A stretch of 64,000 nucleotides of DNA, from assembly GCF_964340395.1 (NCBI RefSeq), contig NC_135561.1:3971001-4035000 (forward strand), read 5' to 3'. The number at the start of each line of letters is the position of its first letter. Position 1 is the stretch's first letter. Both the position numbers and the translations under genes were made by a program. Source of the stretch: Glandiceps talaboti (taxonomy: Eukaryota > Hemichordata > Enteropneusta > Spengelidae). Positions 29,737-43,515 of the stretch are shown here, in pieces. The notes under the pieces were generated by a model. That model did not search any database. It saw only the letters and a list, made by a program, of their open reading frames with translations, and was not told where the DNA came from.

Positions 29737-29960
29737 CTGTCCCTGAGTAGTAGTAGTTATCACTTCCAATCAACTTTCAATCTTGTGGCGATAAGACTGC
29801 TAACTTCATAATCACCCTAAAATAGTACTCGTAAAAAAACTTCTATGGCTAGTTGCAGCAGTTGCGACTCGTTGGAGGGCTAGACTTATCGATCAGATGA
29901 ACACGAAGCGATAAATGGTCGTCACTCCGATGGCAAGCTACCTTTACTCCTAGCTGTAAG
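29737..29960 (-). other. Predicted non-coding first exon of the GATA gene
   Basis: It is bounded by a transcription start expected about 30 nt past the TATA box (near 29960) and a donor GGACAG|GTAGGC. It contains one ATG, opening a 10-codon frame. Transcript ends would settle it. Confidence 0.3.
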
Positions 29961-29983
29961 CTCTTATTGACGGGCGCCGTGTA

Positions 29984-30180
29984 ATTTATATAGAACGAAC
30001 ATGTTTGTTGACTGTAAAAGCTTAAATTTGTCACATGACCCCAGAGCTATTATTTACGTGATTTGTAAGCTAATCGAGACACCACGGTGATTGATGATAA
30101 GCTCTCATGATTGGTCGAAAACTTCACTCCTCTTGTCAAGTGCCACTCAAATTTGCTTGCTCCGCCCCAGCACGTGATTG
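29984..30180 (-). promoter_or_regulatory. Predicted GATA gene promoter with TATA, GATA, CCAAT, GC box and E-box
   Basis: Read on the minus strand from upstream, it has the E-box CACGTG (30176-30171), GC box GGGGCGGA (30169-30162), CCAAT (30114-30110), a GATA site (TGATAA on plus, 30095-30100) and TATATAAAT (29992-29984). Order, orientation and spacing fit a minus-strand RNA polymerase II promoter about 1.8 kb upstream of the start codon. The GATA site suggests autoregulation or cross-regulation. Confidence 0.45.
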
Positions 30181-31916
30181 TATACGAGCTATTGCACTGT
30201 GCTGCAGTGCACCGGGCTGGAGGAAGTAGCTGCTGCCTACATATACAAGTTCACAATTTTAGCCTCAAATAGTACCGACGGATACGTTTTTAATGTTGTA
30301 CATTATTTAATATGACTAACAGTGTTCTAAGAAACATAGTTTATCATAAAACCTAATCAGATTTCTCAACTGGGTTGAAGAATCGCTCGCTCTTTGTTTC
30401 CGGACTTTTATTCAAAGATATTAACGTGAGTCGAAGGGGCAAGGACGTGTTTATTTAAACTTCATCTTTACTATATTTCTCCATGTTGGATATTTCATTT
30501 GTAGATTAAACACACGTTAAGTTCGCAATACTTATCATTAATTCAGTAAACCGATGTTGTTTTTAACTATCTGACAGTATTGAGACAAAGGCAAACAACT
30601 TGAGTCCGCCTCAGTCAGTGCCAGTGGAAATGTTTCGCGTGTCTGATATCGAACACCGGTTGTGGTAACACCCATAAATGACTGAAGCAATTTGGAAGAT
30701 AACGTTTCACTTTCCTGTAACCTCCCTCAACATTTCTTGAATTTGCAAAGGAAGATATGACACGGTTTGAAATGGCAAACATGAGAGATCGTGCCAAAAT
30801 GACGAACAGTTTTTACTGCTTCCCTCTACACACTGAAACTGTCACTTAAATAGCCTCTTGTACTTTCACAGCAACTCGTAAAAGTCGCTTAAAATTCTTA
30901 CGCAAAATTTATTGCATTGAAATCTTGTTGACTCAGGTCTCCAAATGACTGGTCGTGAAGAAAGAAGTAACAGAAAGAAACCACCCACAAAATATCGTGA
31001 ACTTTCCCTCGCATTAGCCCGCCTTCAAAACTTGTTGGGAAAAAAACTTTCTCGGTTTGACTTCGTTGTGTTTGGACGCCGTGTGTTACCATGGTAGCAT
31101 TGTTAATTCGAATTAAACGCGGGGTCGCCTACGGTCAGTCTATAGTCAGTTGATTGTTTATCACAAATTGATAGAAATATCTGACAAGTGAATTAAAAGT
31201 GCAATGTGGCTTACTAATCACCCCATGGGAGCCCTCCACGACTGATTGCACGGGTATCCGTGTCGGGTTCTGCACACTAGGCTTACACTGATGGATTGTA
31301 GCGGACGAGACGACACATGTTCAACTCTGGCTACACATCTCATGCTGAGAATTTCTTGTCAACGATCGTGGTTTAAAGAAACTGTCTAAAACTCAATCTC
31401 CTTGACTTTCTTGACAATTTTACTTCATATCCGCAGACATACAGTGAAATGGGAGAATGTTTTTGTAGAGAAATCAGTTGGTAAATGCCAATGTTTAGAG
31501 ATTGTTGTCATTTCCGGTAGGATACTTCATATATTCATTTATTTTCATTTGTTTCTCATTTCCGTTAAAATTGGACACAGCGAAATACTTAAAACCTGTC
31601 CCTTTTCGATGTGGTTCCCATACGATGTGTTTGTTTGTCAATCTGTTTACACACGATGTGCAAAATAGATAAATGATACCCTTTTGCCATACAAAATTAA
31701 AATAGTATTTGTAAAAAATAAAAAAAATAAGAAAAAACATTTTATGGTTTTTCAAATGAACGTTTTTATTTTCATTATATAAAAAAGTGATAAAAGTACG
31801 TCAATTCTGTAGTTCCATATTATGAGAATTAAATTAAACCAAGTATTAAATTTACACTGTATTTTATACAACACAACAATACAGTGACAAGAAATATCTT
31901 AACAGTATGTTAGCAA
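30181..31916. other. Upstream flank, nothing certain seen
   Basis: No gene is recognised. An X-box-like palindrome GTTACCATGGTAGC lies at 31085-31098. The sequence is otherwise unique-looking and may contain proximal regulatory DNA of the GATA gene. Confidence 0.4.
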
Positions 31917-31917
31917 G

Positions 31918-32048
31918 GTTGTCTCTACCTCCGATCAGACTGAAATGAGATTATTTCGAAATCCATCAAACTGAGTTGAGGTTATTTCTACCTCCGATCA
32001 GACTGATCATGAAATGAGGTTATTTCTACCTCCGATCAGACTGAGGTT
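31918..32048. repeat. Short minisatellite with three CTACCTCCGATCAGACTGA copies
   Basis: The core starts at 31925, 31988 and 32026, with GAGGTTATTT preceding two of the three copies. Spacing is irregular (63 and 38 bp). Confidence 0.8.
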
Positions 32049-32063
32049 CTTCATATAAGCAGC

Positions 32064-32111
32064 ATCTTGTAAAGATGTCAACGCGAGATCTTGTAAAGAT
32101 GTCAACGCGAG
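32064..32111. repeat. 24-bp exact tandem duplication
   Basis: ATCTTGTAAAGATGTCAACG followed by CGAG occurs at 32064 and 32088 with no visible difference. The unit includes the small inverted repeat CATCTT/AAGATG. Confidence 0.85.
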
Positions 32112-34704
32112 ATCTTTATTTGGTTGGAGAACAAAAACAGCTACATACTTTTTAAAAAGATATCATTTCAACCTAATTTTAAAAGGTATAACGATAGATA
32201 TTGTCTTAGCGGGAAAACGTTTGCTAAGCCTGAACCGCACAACAAAGAAAATCACGCGAAAATGGCGCCAATATATTTACGGAGGTTCTGGTCGGTAGCC
32301 CTTTGGACGAGATGTTCCTCATCATGTATTAAACACGTACAGTCAGTATTTTGTTACCAATAAAGACCTACAAATCTACACAAATGGTAATTATCAGTGT
32401 ATCGCCATTTGCCTTCTGTGATATCAGCTAATTAGTTCTAAAACACCCCTAGAGGTGGCGCAGCTTCACCCCTAGTTCAACCTAATGTTTGACATCGATA
32501 GGACGCAAGGAACACAAGGTTGTATTGCCAAGTAGCATCGTAATGCAGCTCTGTGTCATAACTATACACTCAGTGCGATGATACTGCAATACTGAAATGG
32601 AAACTTATTCCCAGTTTCAGAAAAAATGTACAGTGTCCGAAAACAACACCGTACCGTCGCTATGGTAACGAACAAAAGAACATTCCCTGCTCCTTCTTTT
32701 CTTATATTCTTATCGTTACATCCTAAGACTTTAATTTGCAGGTACAGAAAAAACAAAATTAATTATAATATCTGACAAACTAAGCTGTGAAAAACCAAAC
32801 GTGGCTGACTTGTACTTAAGCGTTACGAGGATACCAGTTGTGACATGTGTCAGATCTGAGCCCTATACTATTACATACTTCATAATTGTCATCATTTTTG
32901 CTGAGTATGTTTTGGGATTACACGTACTTCACCCCAAGATTTCCTTTCCGTTTCAAATTTAAAACATTTGTGTACGTTTCCGGTAATCTATATTAATTAT
33001 CGGAATGCCAGAACTGTTTTGACTTGCGCAGTGATGGACGACGGCGAGACCATACCAGTGCGTGGTCTTGTAGACTTGCTAGAATGCAATAAAGAAACAA
33101 TATAGAATCCGTTGGAATTGCCAATCATATATGATGACGTCATTGGTTGGTGAGTTTGATAACCGATCCATCCCTACCCGTACGGATGGTGGTCAATTTT
33201 AATAACCGATTGGAACACTACCCTGTAGGCCCTATCCCTATGGATGGTTCCCGGGGGATGGTTGCTGGGTTTGGAGTGTTTGTGATAATCGATTTTAAAG
33301 CTATCCACCATCAATTTGCATTTACTCTGTTGATGGACAATAAGTCTACCGGTTCGACACACAATGAACAATCAAAAATGCAAACTTGGATAATCCAACA
33401 GTCTTCAAATATTAAGATGGAATCATAGTTTCATTGTTGTGTGTTTAGCGTTAGGAATTAGCCGAAATCCGTGCACATCACACAAGCAAGATATTGATAG
33501 CACGGCAAAGTCGTGGTCACCTTGATGAAGTATAACGTACAGATACTGCTAAAGTGTGTCAGAGTGTACCGTGCTTAGTTCTTTTCTATCAATACCATCT
33601 TTACGCTGATAAAAAGTGGAACACCAAGCCTACGTCACTTTAGCTATACTTCGCACACAAAAGTCAAAAAGCTATGTGATGACACCAAAGAGTTTGTCAT
33701 TCAGGTTTCTTAGATAATCAAATAGTATGACTGTATGTATAACACAACTTTAATTTGAAGTTTGATGTAAGAGAATTTATTATTTGAAAGTATAATTATA
33801 ACGAAACATATATTTCTATACTTTATTGTGACTGCATCATTTCATGGACCAGTTCCAGCAATGGTAATTGAACGAAAACTTGATATTTTTCTTATCACCT
33901 ACGCATGACCTTAAATCTGGCTTCGCTTTCCTTTTATCTTTAAAATTCATACGCGTAAGTTGGACTGAAACTTTAACTAACTTTATTTTCTGTCTATTTA
34001 TGTGAGGAGAAGAAAAAGCACCGAATCTGACCATACGAGGGGAAAACGCCGACAAATAACGACACTTTTTAAAAAATGGGCCTGAAATTTGACATCCAAA
34101 ATTCCGGGTTACAGAAAAAATAGCTGATCATACTTTAGCGGTACATGTATATTAATCTATCACTAACACTGTTGAAAACACATGCTTGTAATAAAATGTA
34201 GACCATAATGTAAAGTCAAATAGACCTCACTGCCATGTGTATCTGGCAATGTGAAAACTAACAGGATGGATTACTGTGAGTCTGTTCACTGTAATCACAG
34301 CCCGAGGTCGAAACCATCAAAGTATTTAATAAAAGTTGTAATATTTATATGACACGAACGTTATAATCCTAGCCTGCGAGGAATAAAATGCTTCAGTTCA
34401 ACTCAACATCTTCATTGTCGTCAATCCCGGAGATCAATGAAATCCGTAAGACCAAATAATAACGGCACTCTATTTAAACCTTTAGGTGTTCATCATTTAG
34501 AAGAAAATCGATGTTTTCTGTATAACGATCACAAAGTCTTCCGCTTTTGTTATCAGCTTTTTAATGTTCAGGTGTTTCGATTTACTGGGAAGGAAGGAAG
34601 TGGGTGTTGTTGGCATAGTGATGGAAATACTCCGACATGACGTTTTACTGTTTAGTTTGGAAGTAATTATGTCAGAAAATGGATTACTCCATAGTAAAGT
34701 CACC
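32112..34704. other. Intergenic, nothing certain seen
   Basis: No coding exon, RNA gene or element is recognised. An X-box-like GTCGCTATGGTAAC lies at 32656-32669. Confidence 0.4.
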
Positions 34705-34799
34705 TATGTATGTATGTATGTATGTATGTATGCATGTATGTATGTATGTATGTATGTATGTATGTATGTATGTATGTATGTATGTATGTATGTATGTAT
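34705..34799. repeat. (TATG)n microsatellite
   Basis: About 24 units of the tetranucleotide are present with one TGCATG interruption near 34731. The Met-Tyr-Val-Cys open frame across it is an artefact of the repeat. Confidence 0.95.
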
Positions 34800-37700
34800 C
34801 CGGGATGTTTGTACTTGATGACTAGTACTGTTATATTACATACTAGTATAACACAACATTCCCACAGAACGAATTATCTAAAGTGAAGATAGTCAATCCG
34901 CAGTATTGTGGCTAAGTATATTGGAGAAAACGAATGTCTGTTCGAAATATTAAAACTCACCGCCTACTTGGGTGTTTATTCTACATTTGCAGCCTAAAAG
35001 TGACGTGGCAGTCAACTCACTGGTTTAAAACAGTCAATTGGAAATAAAAACAAAATTATTATTACTGAAAGTTACTGCAGTTTTGCTTTATCATCTTAGC
35101 TCTTGTTTTTAAAATCCCCTCTCTATACAAGCAAGTGTCAACATCGCCAATATCGAAAGAACGGGAAGCATCTACCATCAGAATTTTACCTCGTTACTTT
35201 CAAGTTGACTTACTTCTACAAGACATGTCATAAGAGAGAAAGAGAGTACACAATTTGACATTGCCATGAAAGGGTCCTTGGTGGTCCACGGCTGTATAAT
35301 ATGACGACGTTGTGTACATCTAAACTCCCAACTTTGTCGTAGCATTTCAACATCGGGTATAGTTTGCGTTTTAGCGCCGCTTGCGACTTTCGGGAAATTA
35401 TCGATTTTCTTGCCCAGATTTTATCCATTAGCACTCGCTTTGGCAGTATATCACAAAGTATACATTTGGAATGACAGATGTGTGGATCAAAGAACTGCAG
35501 GCAGGCAAAGAATCGCCGTTTTATCCCGAGATGGCCCCAGTAACTCTCATGCCTTGATAAAATATCTGTGATAACGAGTTATTCTGTTGCTATTTTTGTT
35601 CCCTCGGTGTGGCTGACTTTGATGCTACTCATGACTGCTGTGATTTATAATTCAATATATGGTATGATTCCACAAGTGAATAGTCGTACCACTAAAATAT
35701 TGATGATAAATTGAAACTACCTATCGGAAGATGCATCTAATATCAGGAAAGTGAAATAATGGCACAACATTGGTTTTTGTCTTAAATACATTTGCAGCAT
35801 TCGTATACCCTAAGCAGAGAGTCAACGCATGTTTTACGAATCATAACAGGCTCTTCTGTAGCAAACTATAGTGTCCTCGTAATTAGAAGCGAGCCTGAAC
35901 TTAAGATTTCGGTGTAAACATAGATATAAAATATTTACAGATATATACCCGTATACGGACATTATAACCCAATGTTATTGTATTGCTTTGCAATTGGGAG
36001 ATCACATCAACTATATTTTCAATAATTTTGATTAACTAAAATATATATCCTAATGCGACCATCGAAGACGACCACATATACATGGATGGGATAATAGTGT
36101 ATTATTATAATTATAGTCATAGCAACCATAAAATTAAATTTATGGCGGACAAGGCTGTTGGTATCTTATCAAATGGGGTGGTAGTAGGTGGGCAAATTAT
36201 TACAATTTCAGATACATTATCAAAATATAGTAGTGCCTTGATAAGGGTGAGGAACCCCAACACTTGAAGAGACGGTGTACGTTTGGGGAGAACTACATGC
36301 CGTGTTTCATTGTAATGTGCACTAAAAATATGAAATACGGAACTGGGAAATTAGTCAAAATTTGTTGCCAAGGGATAACCACAATCTTATTAATAATGTG
36401 GGTTTTTGGGTAATGACACACCTTATATTGTGGTTACACTGTTTTTGCAAAAGTCAACTTTTCCATGGATCTGTGTTGAAACAAGGCGGAGTCACGGGCC
36501 ACTCCTAATCGGCGGTGTTTTTAATTAATTCCAATTCACAATACGAAAAGTCAACTTCTTAATCTTCTTAGGTCTAACTTTGTATCGAAGTTTGCTGTTG
36601 TTGACTTGTCTGATCAGGGCATTAGCGACTCGGTATGAAATAATAGGATGAAAACTTTTTAAGCAGTTAATGAAAGGTGCCGACTTGTTTGCTTCATGTC
36701 GCAGAGTTTTTAACAGTAGCAGGTGACATGGAAAATTGTTACAGTACGTGTGCATGGTAGACATTTAGCCGCGGAAATGTGTTGCCTTCACATGGGATTG
36801 TTTGCCGGACGGATTTACACAATGTTACGTGTAAGCGGTGATTTCGAGGATTACTCAGAAATGCCATTATTTGTTACATGGAATTCGCAAGACGTTTGCA
36901 TCACCTTTTAATTCTCATTGCTATATGCATCATGGAAGAAGTGCAACTAAACAGACAATTTCAAGTATATTAAAACGTTGCCCAGAAATCCGAGTTGTGA
37001 AGCACAGTGCGCAGGAACGCCTGAGGGCGGCCATATCGTACAGGCACTTTAATATGTGATAAGCAACCAAAGATATTAGACTTACACGATAAAGATTCAC
37101 TATTTGTAATTCGAGTTACAAAACTCTCTAAAAGTTTATACGTGCATATTGTTTTGACAAAATAGCAAACAGCAAAAATAATTCTAAATCAGGATTTCAA
37201 ATCCAGGGTCTGTTTTTTTTTAATGAAAATGGAAAGACGGGAGTCGAAGAATTGTAAATGATTGACTGGGTAACTACTAGTAGTCCTAACAGTAATTACC
37301 TAAATGTAAACTTTGCCTGCCAATATCTGATAAGAAGAAAACTTTATCATTGGGGTTTATTGATTTAAAATATTAACTACGGCGTAGTTCTCTGGCATGG
37401 CTAAACACAGCAAGTCTTACAACCGTACTTTGTGATCGACCGACCACGCTAATCGCATTTTTCTTTTTGTTTGGTTAGATTTTGGGTACATTTTGAAGAG
37501 CATACACCCCTGGTAATCTCGATGCTTGCATACAAATAAAGGTAAAATTAATATGTTAAAAGAAAACAAATGAATCGTCCCGTGACTTCAAAAGTAAGAA
37601 ATACTCACTATGCCAAAGAAGAATTTCATAATTTGCGATAAAGTTATTTATTTGTTATTGTTTGCGTCATACTAATCTCAAAGTGCAACCTTGACGTAAA

Positions 37701-39217
37701 AGGAAGCGTGTCACGTGACCAGATGAAATATACAAACAATGTAACTAAAGTCAAAAGGTAAAAACACAAACCAAATGAATAAAGACATAATTTAGTATCG
37801 TATCAGAGTTTAAGATAAAACCCAAAACTACTTGGTCAAAGATTTTTGAAAAAAGAAAGACCATTACGAGTCCTATATAGATATGTTACATTGATCGAAT
37901 ACCGTCTATATACTTTTCTGCTGGTTTAATACGGTATACAAAATTTAGAATATATTTATAATCGTTATTGCATTCGTTAACAAAACTTCATTTCTTCACT
38001 GGATTTTCTGCAAGAAGTGTTTAGTGCTAAAACAAACTAGAAAATATATATATACTAGAGTTAATAGTTAACAAAAATAACAAAATGTAATGTATAATTC
38101 TTGTATACATATTTGAGGTTTTCGACAGAAAGGCCATCATGAGTCCTGTAGCCATATCATGTTAATGGAATACTATTTTTTTTTCCGCTCATGATGCTAA
38201 ACTAGTCGAATATATATGTAGGCTTATTTTGTACTGAATTAATACTAATATTATATGGTGTCTTCAATCTTTTCATTTGTGTTGAATAGATTGTATGTAA
38301 TGTATCTCATGTGGTAATATTTTATGAATGCGTCACGCAGTAATTAATCAAAATCGTTAGTCAGGTATGCTTTACTCGGTAATCCAGCCGTGAATACCTG
38401 CAATCCCTGTATTTGGACGTAAAGTTTTATAAAACAGAATGGTATAATTGTGTGATATGTACAATGTACAATACTGTACTATCCGTAGAGTGGGATTAGA
38501 CACCACCAAAATGAACGACTCGCTGGGGGAGCCGATTATCGATCGTGCTCAACCCGTTGCCCGGATGGATGTAGACACAGTTGAGTTGAATACTTAATCA
38601 TGGTAGTGATGGAATGCGACAAATTACTTCAGCCTCCAGTGTTAAATTGCGCCTATTCAACTGATTACGTTGTAATTAAGGATAACCAAAGTCCCTCCCA
38701 GTATGTCAGTGTCACAAATAACAAATTGTTATGTATTTTAAGTAACTCTGATATCTAAAGCATAAGTTTAACAAAACGATTTTTTTATAAAAATTGGATT
38801 TAACCTTGCCTATTATTACTCCAAATTGTAAGATGGCCGTCGTATTTGTTCCACTGCAATGTATGGTGTGTTATTTTCTTTTCCGTATTAAAGGGAGCTA
38901 ACCCTAGGATTGGCTATCTTTGACGAGGTCGAACATTATCACAACTGTTTATCCCGTTTTGAAAAGGAAACAACATTTTATTCCCGTTATATAGATAAAA
39001 GGATATGGTATCACCGGGCTTACGCATAGATAGACCACGTGTATCAAAAATGAATTAACTTTACGCTTTTGACCTGGTGTATAACAAGCTTCTACTAAAA
39101 TTCTAACATTCTCGTGTTCTGAGTCGAATCTCAAATAATCACCATCACCGTCGACTCTGAGATTTACTAGATGGTGTGGTACACAAAAGAAGAAATTCGT
39201 TATTACTTGTTTGCCAG
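34800..39217. other. Intergenic, nothing certain seen
   Basis: AT-rich sequence with no supported gene. A minus-strand open block at 39166-39062 has protein-like composition and is discussed as a finding, but it cannot be called an exon. Confidence 0.4.
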
Positions 39218-39344
39218 TATATGGACCATCGTCGCAAACCACTGCCTGTTTTATGGCAACGTTCTTAACAAGCCTCCCACTGGTTTTTATTTCGAAGTGT
39301 AGTGGTAGAAATAATAACTCTGGTTTGCGAGAATGTATATGGAC
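39218..39344 (+). mobile_element. Short non-autonomous DNA element, copy 1, with 9-bp target-site duplication
   Basis: The element is 39227-39335 (109 bp), flanked by TATATGGAC at 39218-39226 and 39336-39344. Its ends are CATCGTCGCAAACCA and TGGTTTGCGAGAATG, imperfect inverted repeats of 15 bp. The interior includes GGCAACGTTCTTAACAAGCC and TGTAGTGGTAGAAATA, shared with a second copy at 54621-54716. The 9-bp duplication would fit a Mutator-like origin, but no transposase is present and the family is not certain. Confidence 0.75.
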
Positions 39345-40053
39345 CTACCAAATGCGTAATTCTATGGTTGCACGTTCAAATTACTGTAAAGTTACTTACA
39401 TTTAAATAAAGTTAAGTTGACTTTTTATCTCCTGACGAAAACTTGCTCAGATACGGGAAAAAACCATTGAAATCTCTACCACACGTTTGTGTCAAGTTTT
39501 AACACAAATATACAACGCGGAAATAATTTCCTCAATATCGACACCAGTTAGTCAACCGCGATAAACTGCAGTCTCCGGTGTTGAATCCGTCGACACAATA
39601 TCTCTATGAGTTTTAGAACGTATAACGACCATGACTACATCGGTATGAAATCCGAGAAACGGGTTTTGCGCGGCTTCAGCCATTGTATCGGATGTGCTGT
39701 GGACGCGGATTATGCGGGTATCGTTCAAACCAACAAAGAGAAATATACCAACATATCAAAGTTGAATTAGAATAATACACGTTTAGAGAAAACGAGACAT
39801 TCAATGACTACTGGATACTATTACATTTGGTGTCGATATAAAAGAGTAAGCAAGGATACACAAAGCTAAGGTACGATTGATCAATAGTACAGGCGAACAA
39901 ATAATGTTCGTTCTATATTCGAAATCATTCATTTACAGTGTATAAAGTGCAAATAAATACGGATGTACAGTTGTGAGATTTCTATGGCACAGGTTTGGAT
40001 AACTATTTCCACTTTATACCTAGCCTGGTAACATGTACAGTAATGAGATGTGA
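39345..40053. other. Intergenic, nothing certain seen
   Basis: A somewhat CpG-rich patch lies around 39640-39730. No gene or repeat is recognised. Confidence 0.4.
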
Positions 40054-40144
40054 TGTAATGTAATGTAATGTAATGTAATGTAATGTAATGTAATGTAATG
40101 TAATGTAATGTAATGTAATGTAATGTAATGTAATGTAATGTAAT
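40054..40144. repeat. (TAATG)n pentanucleotide microsatellite
   Basis: About 18 perfect units are present, with imperfect units on both sides. The open frame across it (Leu-His-Tyr-Ile-Thr) is an artefact of the repeat. Confidence 0.95.
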
Positions 40145-42840
40145 CATACTGTAATGCAATGTAACAGTAATGTTAGCAGGTAACTTACTAGATCTAGAGT
40201 TTATTTCAAACCAAAATGACGGTAAGTTCAACAAAAGATAAGCCAAGGCTCTATGAAACATAAGACGGTCAAGTTTTAAGTTAGGAAACTATTGAAGAAG
40301 ACAGCTGATTTGTTGACTTGAAAACATAGTAACACAGTTTTGTACAAATTAATGTAACAAATGTACGTGGTAGAGTTTGACATTCTTATAATGTATGTTA
40401 TTGATGTAGTACATATACATAAAATTTAAAACTATAACAATACAATTCCAACTTCAAATTTTCACCTGAGCGTTTTATAAAACGAAAAGTAAGCGAAATT
40501 ACTGAGTGAGCCTGCTCTGAGCGCGATATATCTTTAGAGACAGTCCCTTCGCGTTTACATTGTTTATAAATGTGAACTTCGAATTCTTCAACACTTACTG
40601 AGCCTGCTGTGAGAGCAATGCACCATCCCTTTCCAGTATTTGTGAAATTCTTCGGCACTTTACAAGTAAACTGTCAATTCAGTCCTTTCACTCTTACAAA
40701 ACAAAAACATGTCATCACACTGAAGTTACTTAGTTTGCCTTTTTTTCCCATTTGTTTTGCAATTCTCCATTTAATGTTATAATGCGATCATTGTGTCGTC
40801 CTTACCGTCTTATATCATGACAATTATCCATGATATAAATTTAATGAGATTAACTAAACAATTCATCGTATTTTGACAGTGAATTTGTAACGAATGTTAG
40901 ATAGTTTTGTTCGCTGAAAATACACTCTTTCTCATAGTCAAAGAGATAATGTAAAATTAACAGAGTTTTGTTTAGTTTTGATTACATGTAAAATTATGAC
41001 TACTACAATTCTAAATTGTTTAATAAGTTAATTTGAAAATGAACGTCCAACGGAAACTCGAAATAAAATTAACTCCAGTCTCAATGTATATGCTATCACA
41101 AAGTGCACGATTAGCATTACTATATTCACCGCATGAATTATGCAACACAAAACAGAAACATGTCGTTCGTTCGTTTACAAATTATGAGTTTGTAAAATTA
41201 ATCCGACATTATTTCAAGTGAGGTTTTATTCACTTTATTAAAATGTTGTTTTATGTGGTTTTTCTTTCAAATTATGGTTGGTAATGTTTCTTTCAAAAAT
41301 ATGGTTTTCTAGTTCACGTTCTGTTTTCTAGTTCTGTTCACGGATACACAATCTGAAGATCAAGTCTGTCGAAGCGAACAAAATAGTTTACAACCAATAC
41401 ACGTACATCTATAAAGTACTGAAACACGGGGTAAGGGCTGCTGCGTATCTTCACGGTATCGTGTAAGTTAAGTTAACATACACGATATTGTGAAAGCAAC
41501 TGTAAAGAGAAAATTGACTTACGTATAAAGTAAGAAGACTTAAATTGAAAATTACATTTACCACGAACAGGTAACACGAAGACTTAAAAGAGTGCTTTCT
41601 GTTGTATAGATCTACACATGAAGGAGACACTGTTCATTTTATACGACGAAACAGAACTAATCTTTAAGAAGTAAAGTGGACACTTGATGTGGTAGCTACT
41701 TTACTGAAGTTTCGTTGGATTACACTCTGTTACAACTGTCAATCAAATTCATTCTTCAGGGACCAGTTTTATCATACATTTGTCAATTCTTGCAACTTAC
41801 TTTTCTAACAATAAAATTGACTGTATATATGAATAGTTTACATCCAGAACTTAGTCCTATAAAAAAAACTCTTATTTCACCATCCGAAACTATTCGTATT
41901 CCGGGTTAAAAATACAAACCTGATCCGTCATTTGCTCGTCATGGTCTTCTTACAAAAACCGTGGAAAACCGTGGATCGTAAGAAACGAAATGTCGTAAAA
42001 CAGTGAAAAGTGTTTACCTTTAAGAAGACAGACACCAGTACAACCACTTGGCTCTTTCAAATAACAACTACCCCTTTACGGCTCTTAATTCAGTTTGTGT
42101 AAGATAATCGTGCAAGTAGAGCGGCTATCCAGTTGGACAAAGTACCGGCCAGACTTCTGCTTGTAGATTAAAATTGAAATCAAGTCACTTTGAAGAATCG
42201 TAAGCTGTCACTGTTATACCGAATGGGTGGCCTGCTAGAAGTCGATTTAAAGCTTTTTATGGACAATGGACACACGCCATTGGCAGTTGAGTTTTAACTG
42301 CAGCCATGAAGTCGCCAACACAGTCCCCTTCTGTGAGTCTGCTTAATTTTGAGTCAAACCTTCCGAACGTATATAGCTCTCAATATTAAGTGGCATGATA
42401 GCGAATTATCTTATCGTATCCTTGTAGTATGCCTTCAAACCGTCAATAAAAATAACGGAGAAACTAGTCTCTAATAACTCACTGTCACACAATATCAAAA
42501 CTAATTTTGATTCTGAATAACACAAAATGGTGTTCAAATTCCAAAAAAGAGGATGAAATGTAAAGTGCAGTAAAGAGTTTAAACTAGTACAGTGGGTCAA
42601 AAGTTACAGGTTTTCAGTAAGTAAAACTTTGACCTTTGACCTCGTGTGGACCTCGTTATCGGTGTCTTGGTTGAAGGTGACAAGCTAACGAACACCCCAT
42701 TGTGACTGAATATCACGTGTATATGTCAGCTAAAAACTGTCCGACATTCAGGACACATTCTCCATGTAATGCATTCTCCGTGTACAGTTATATATACTGC
42801 TCTTCCATGTGATTTAGTGTAATGTTTGCCCAAGCCTTCA
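40145..42840. other. Intergenic, nothing certain seen
   Basis: AT-rich sequence with only short unsupported open frames and no recognised repeat. Confidence 0.4.
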
Positions 42841-43040
42841 TTCCTTCGTTCGTTCATTCATTCATTCATTCATTCATTCATTCATTCATCCATTCATTCA
42901 TTCGCTTGTGTGTTTGTTTCTTTGTTTGTTTGTTCGTTCGTTTGTCCGTCTGTCTATCTATCTCTGTCTGTCTGTCTGTCTGTCTGTTTGTTTGTTTGCT
43001 TGTTTGTTTACTTGTTTGTTTGTTTGTTTGTTTGTTTATT
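42841..43040. repeat. Compound (TTCA)n, (TCTG)n and (TTGT)n microsatellite
   Basis: A TTCA block at about 42854-42902 passes into interrupted TTGT/TCTG blocks up to 43040. Long open frames on both strands here are repeat artefacts. Confidence 0.93.
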
Positions 43041-43370
43041 TTAATCACTTGACAGACTTGGCCACCATCATGGAAACACCTCTGTATAAAATACATTTTA
43101 ATTTCGTTTATCTTCATTATCTGTTTGATTTTTGTCTCCTAACTGTACTTGCTTGTTTTTTTTCATTCAGCAGCTTGATATTTTCGTTGTATTTTAATAG
43201 TTGCAAAAACTGAACAAGTCTAATTATATTGTAACACTGTAAAAAAATATTACAATACCAGTACCATTTAACATGATTTCAAAACTTTTTACTTTTTATT
43301 TGCACAATTATAACCACTCCCTCCCCATGGATGTTCTAAAGTAAGCCACGGATTCACAACAGTTCATAAC
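43041..43370. other. Intergenic, nothing seen
   Basis: AT-rich sequence between two microsatellites. Confidence 0.4.
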
Positions 43371-43418
43371 CCCCCCCCCCATACATACATGCACAGGCAC
43401 ACACACACACATGCAGGC

Positions 43419-43461
<43 letters not shown>

Positions 43462-43515
43462 TGCATACAGAGACAGACGCACACATATATACATGTACGC
43501 ACGCACGCACACACG
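43371..43515. repeat. Compound C-run, (ATAC)n, (AC)n and (ACAG)n microsatellite
   Basis: A C run (43371-43380) is followed by ATAC units, AC units, an ACAG block (about 43414-43459) and further AC-rich sequence with CACG units. Confidence 0.92.
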
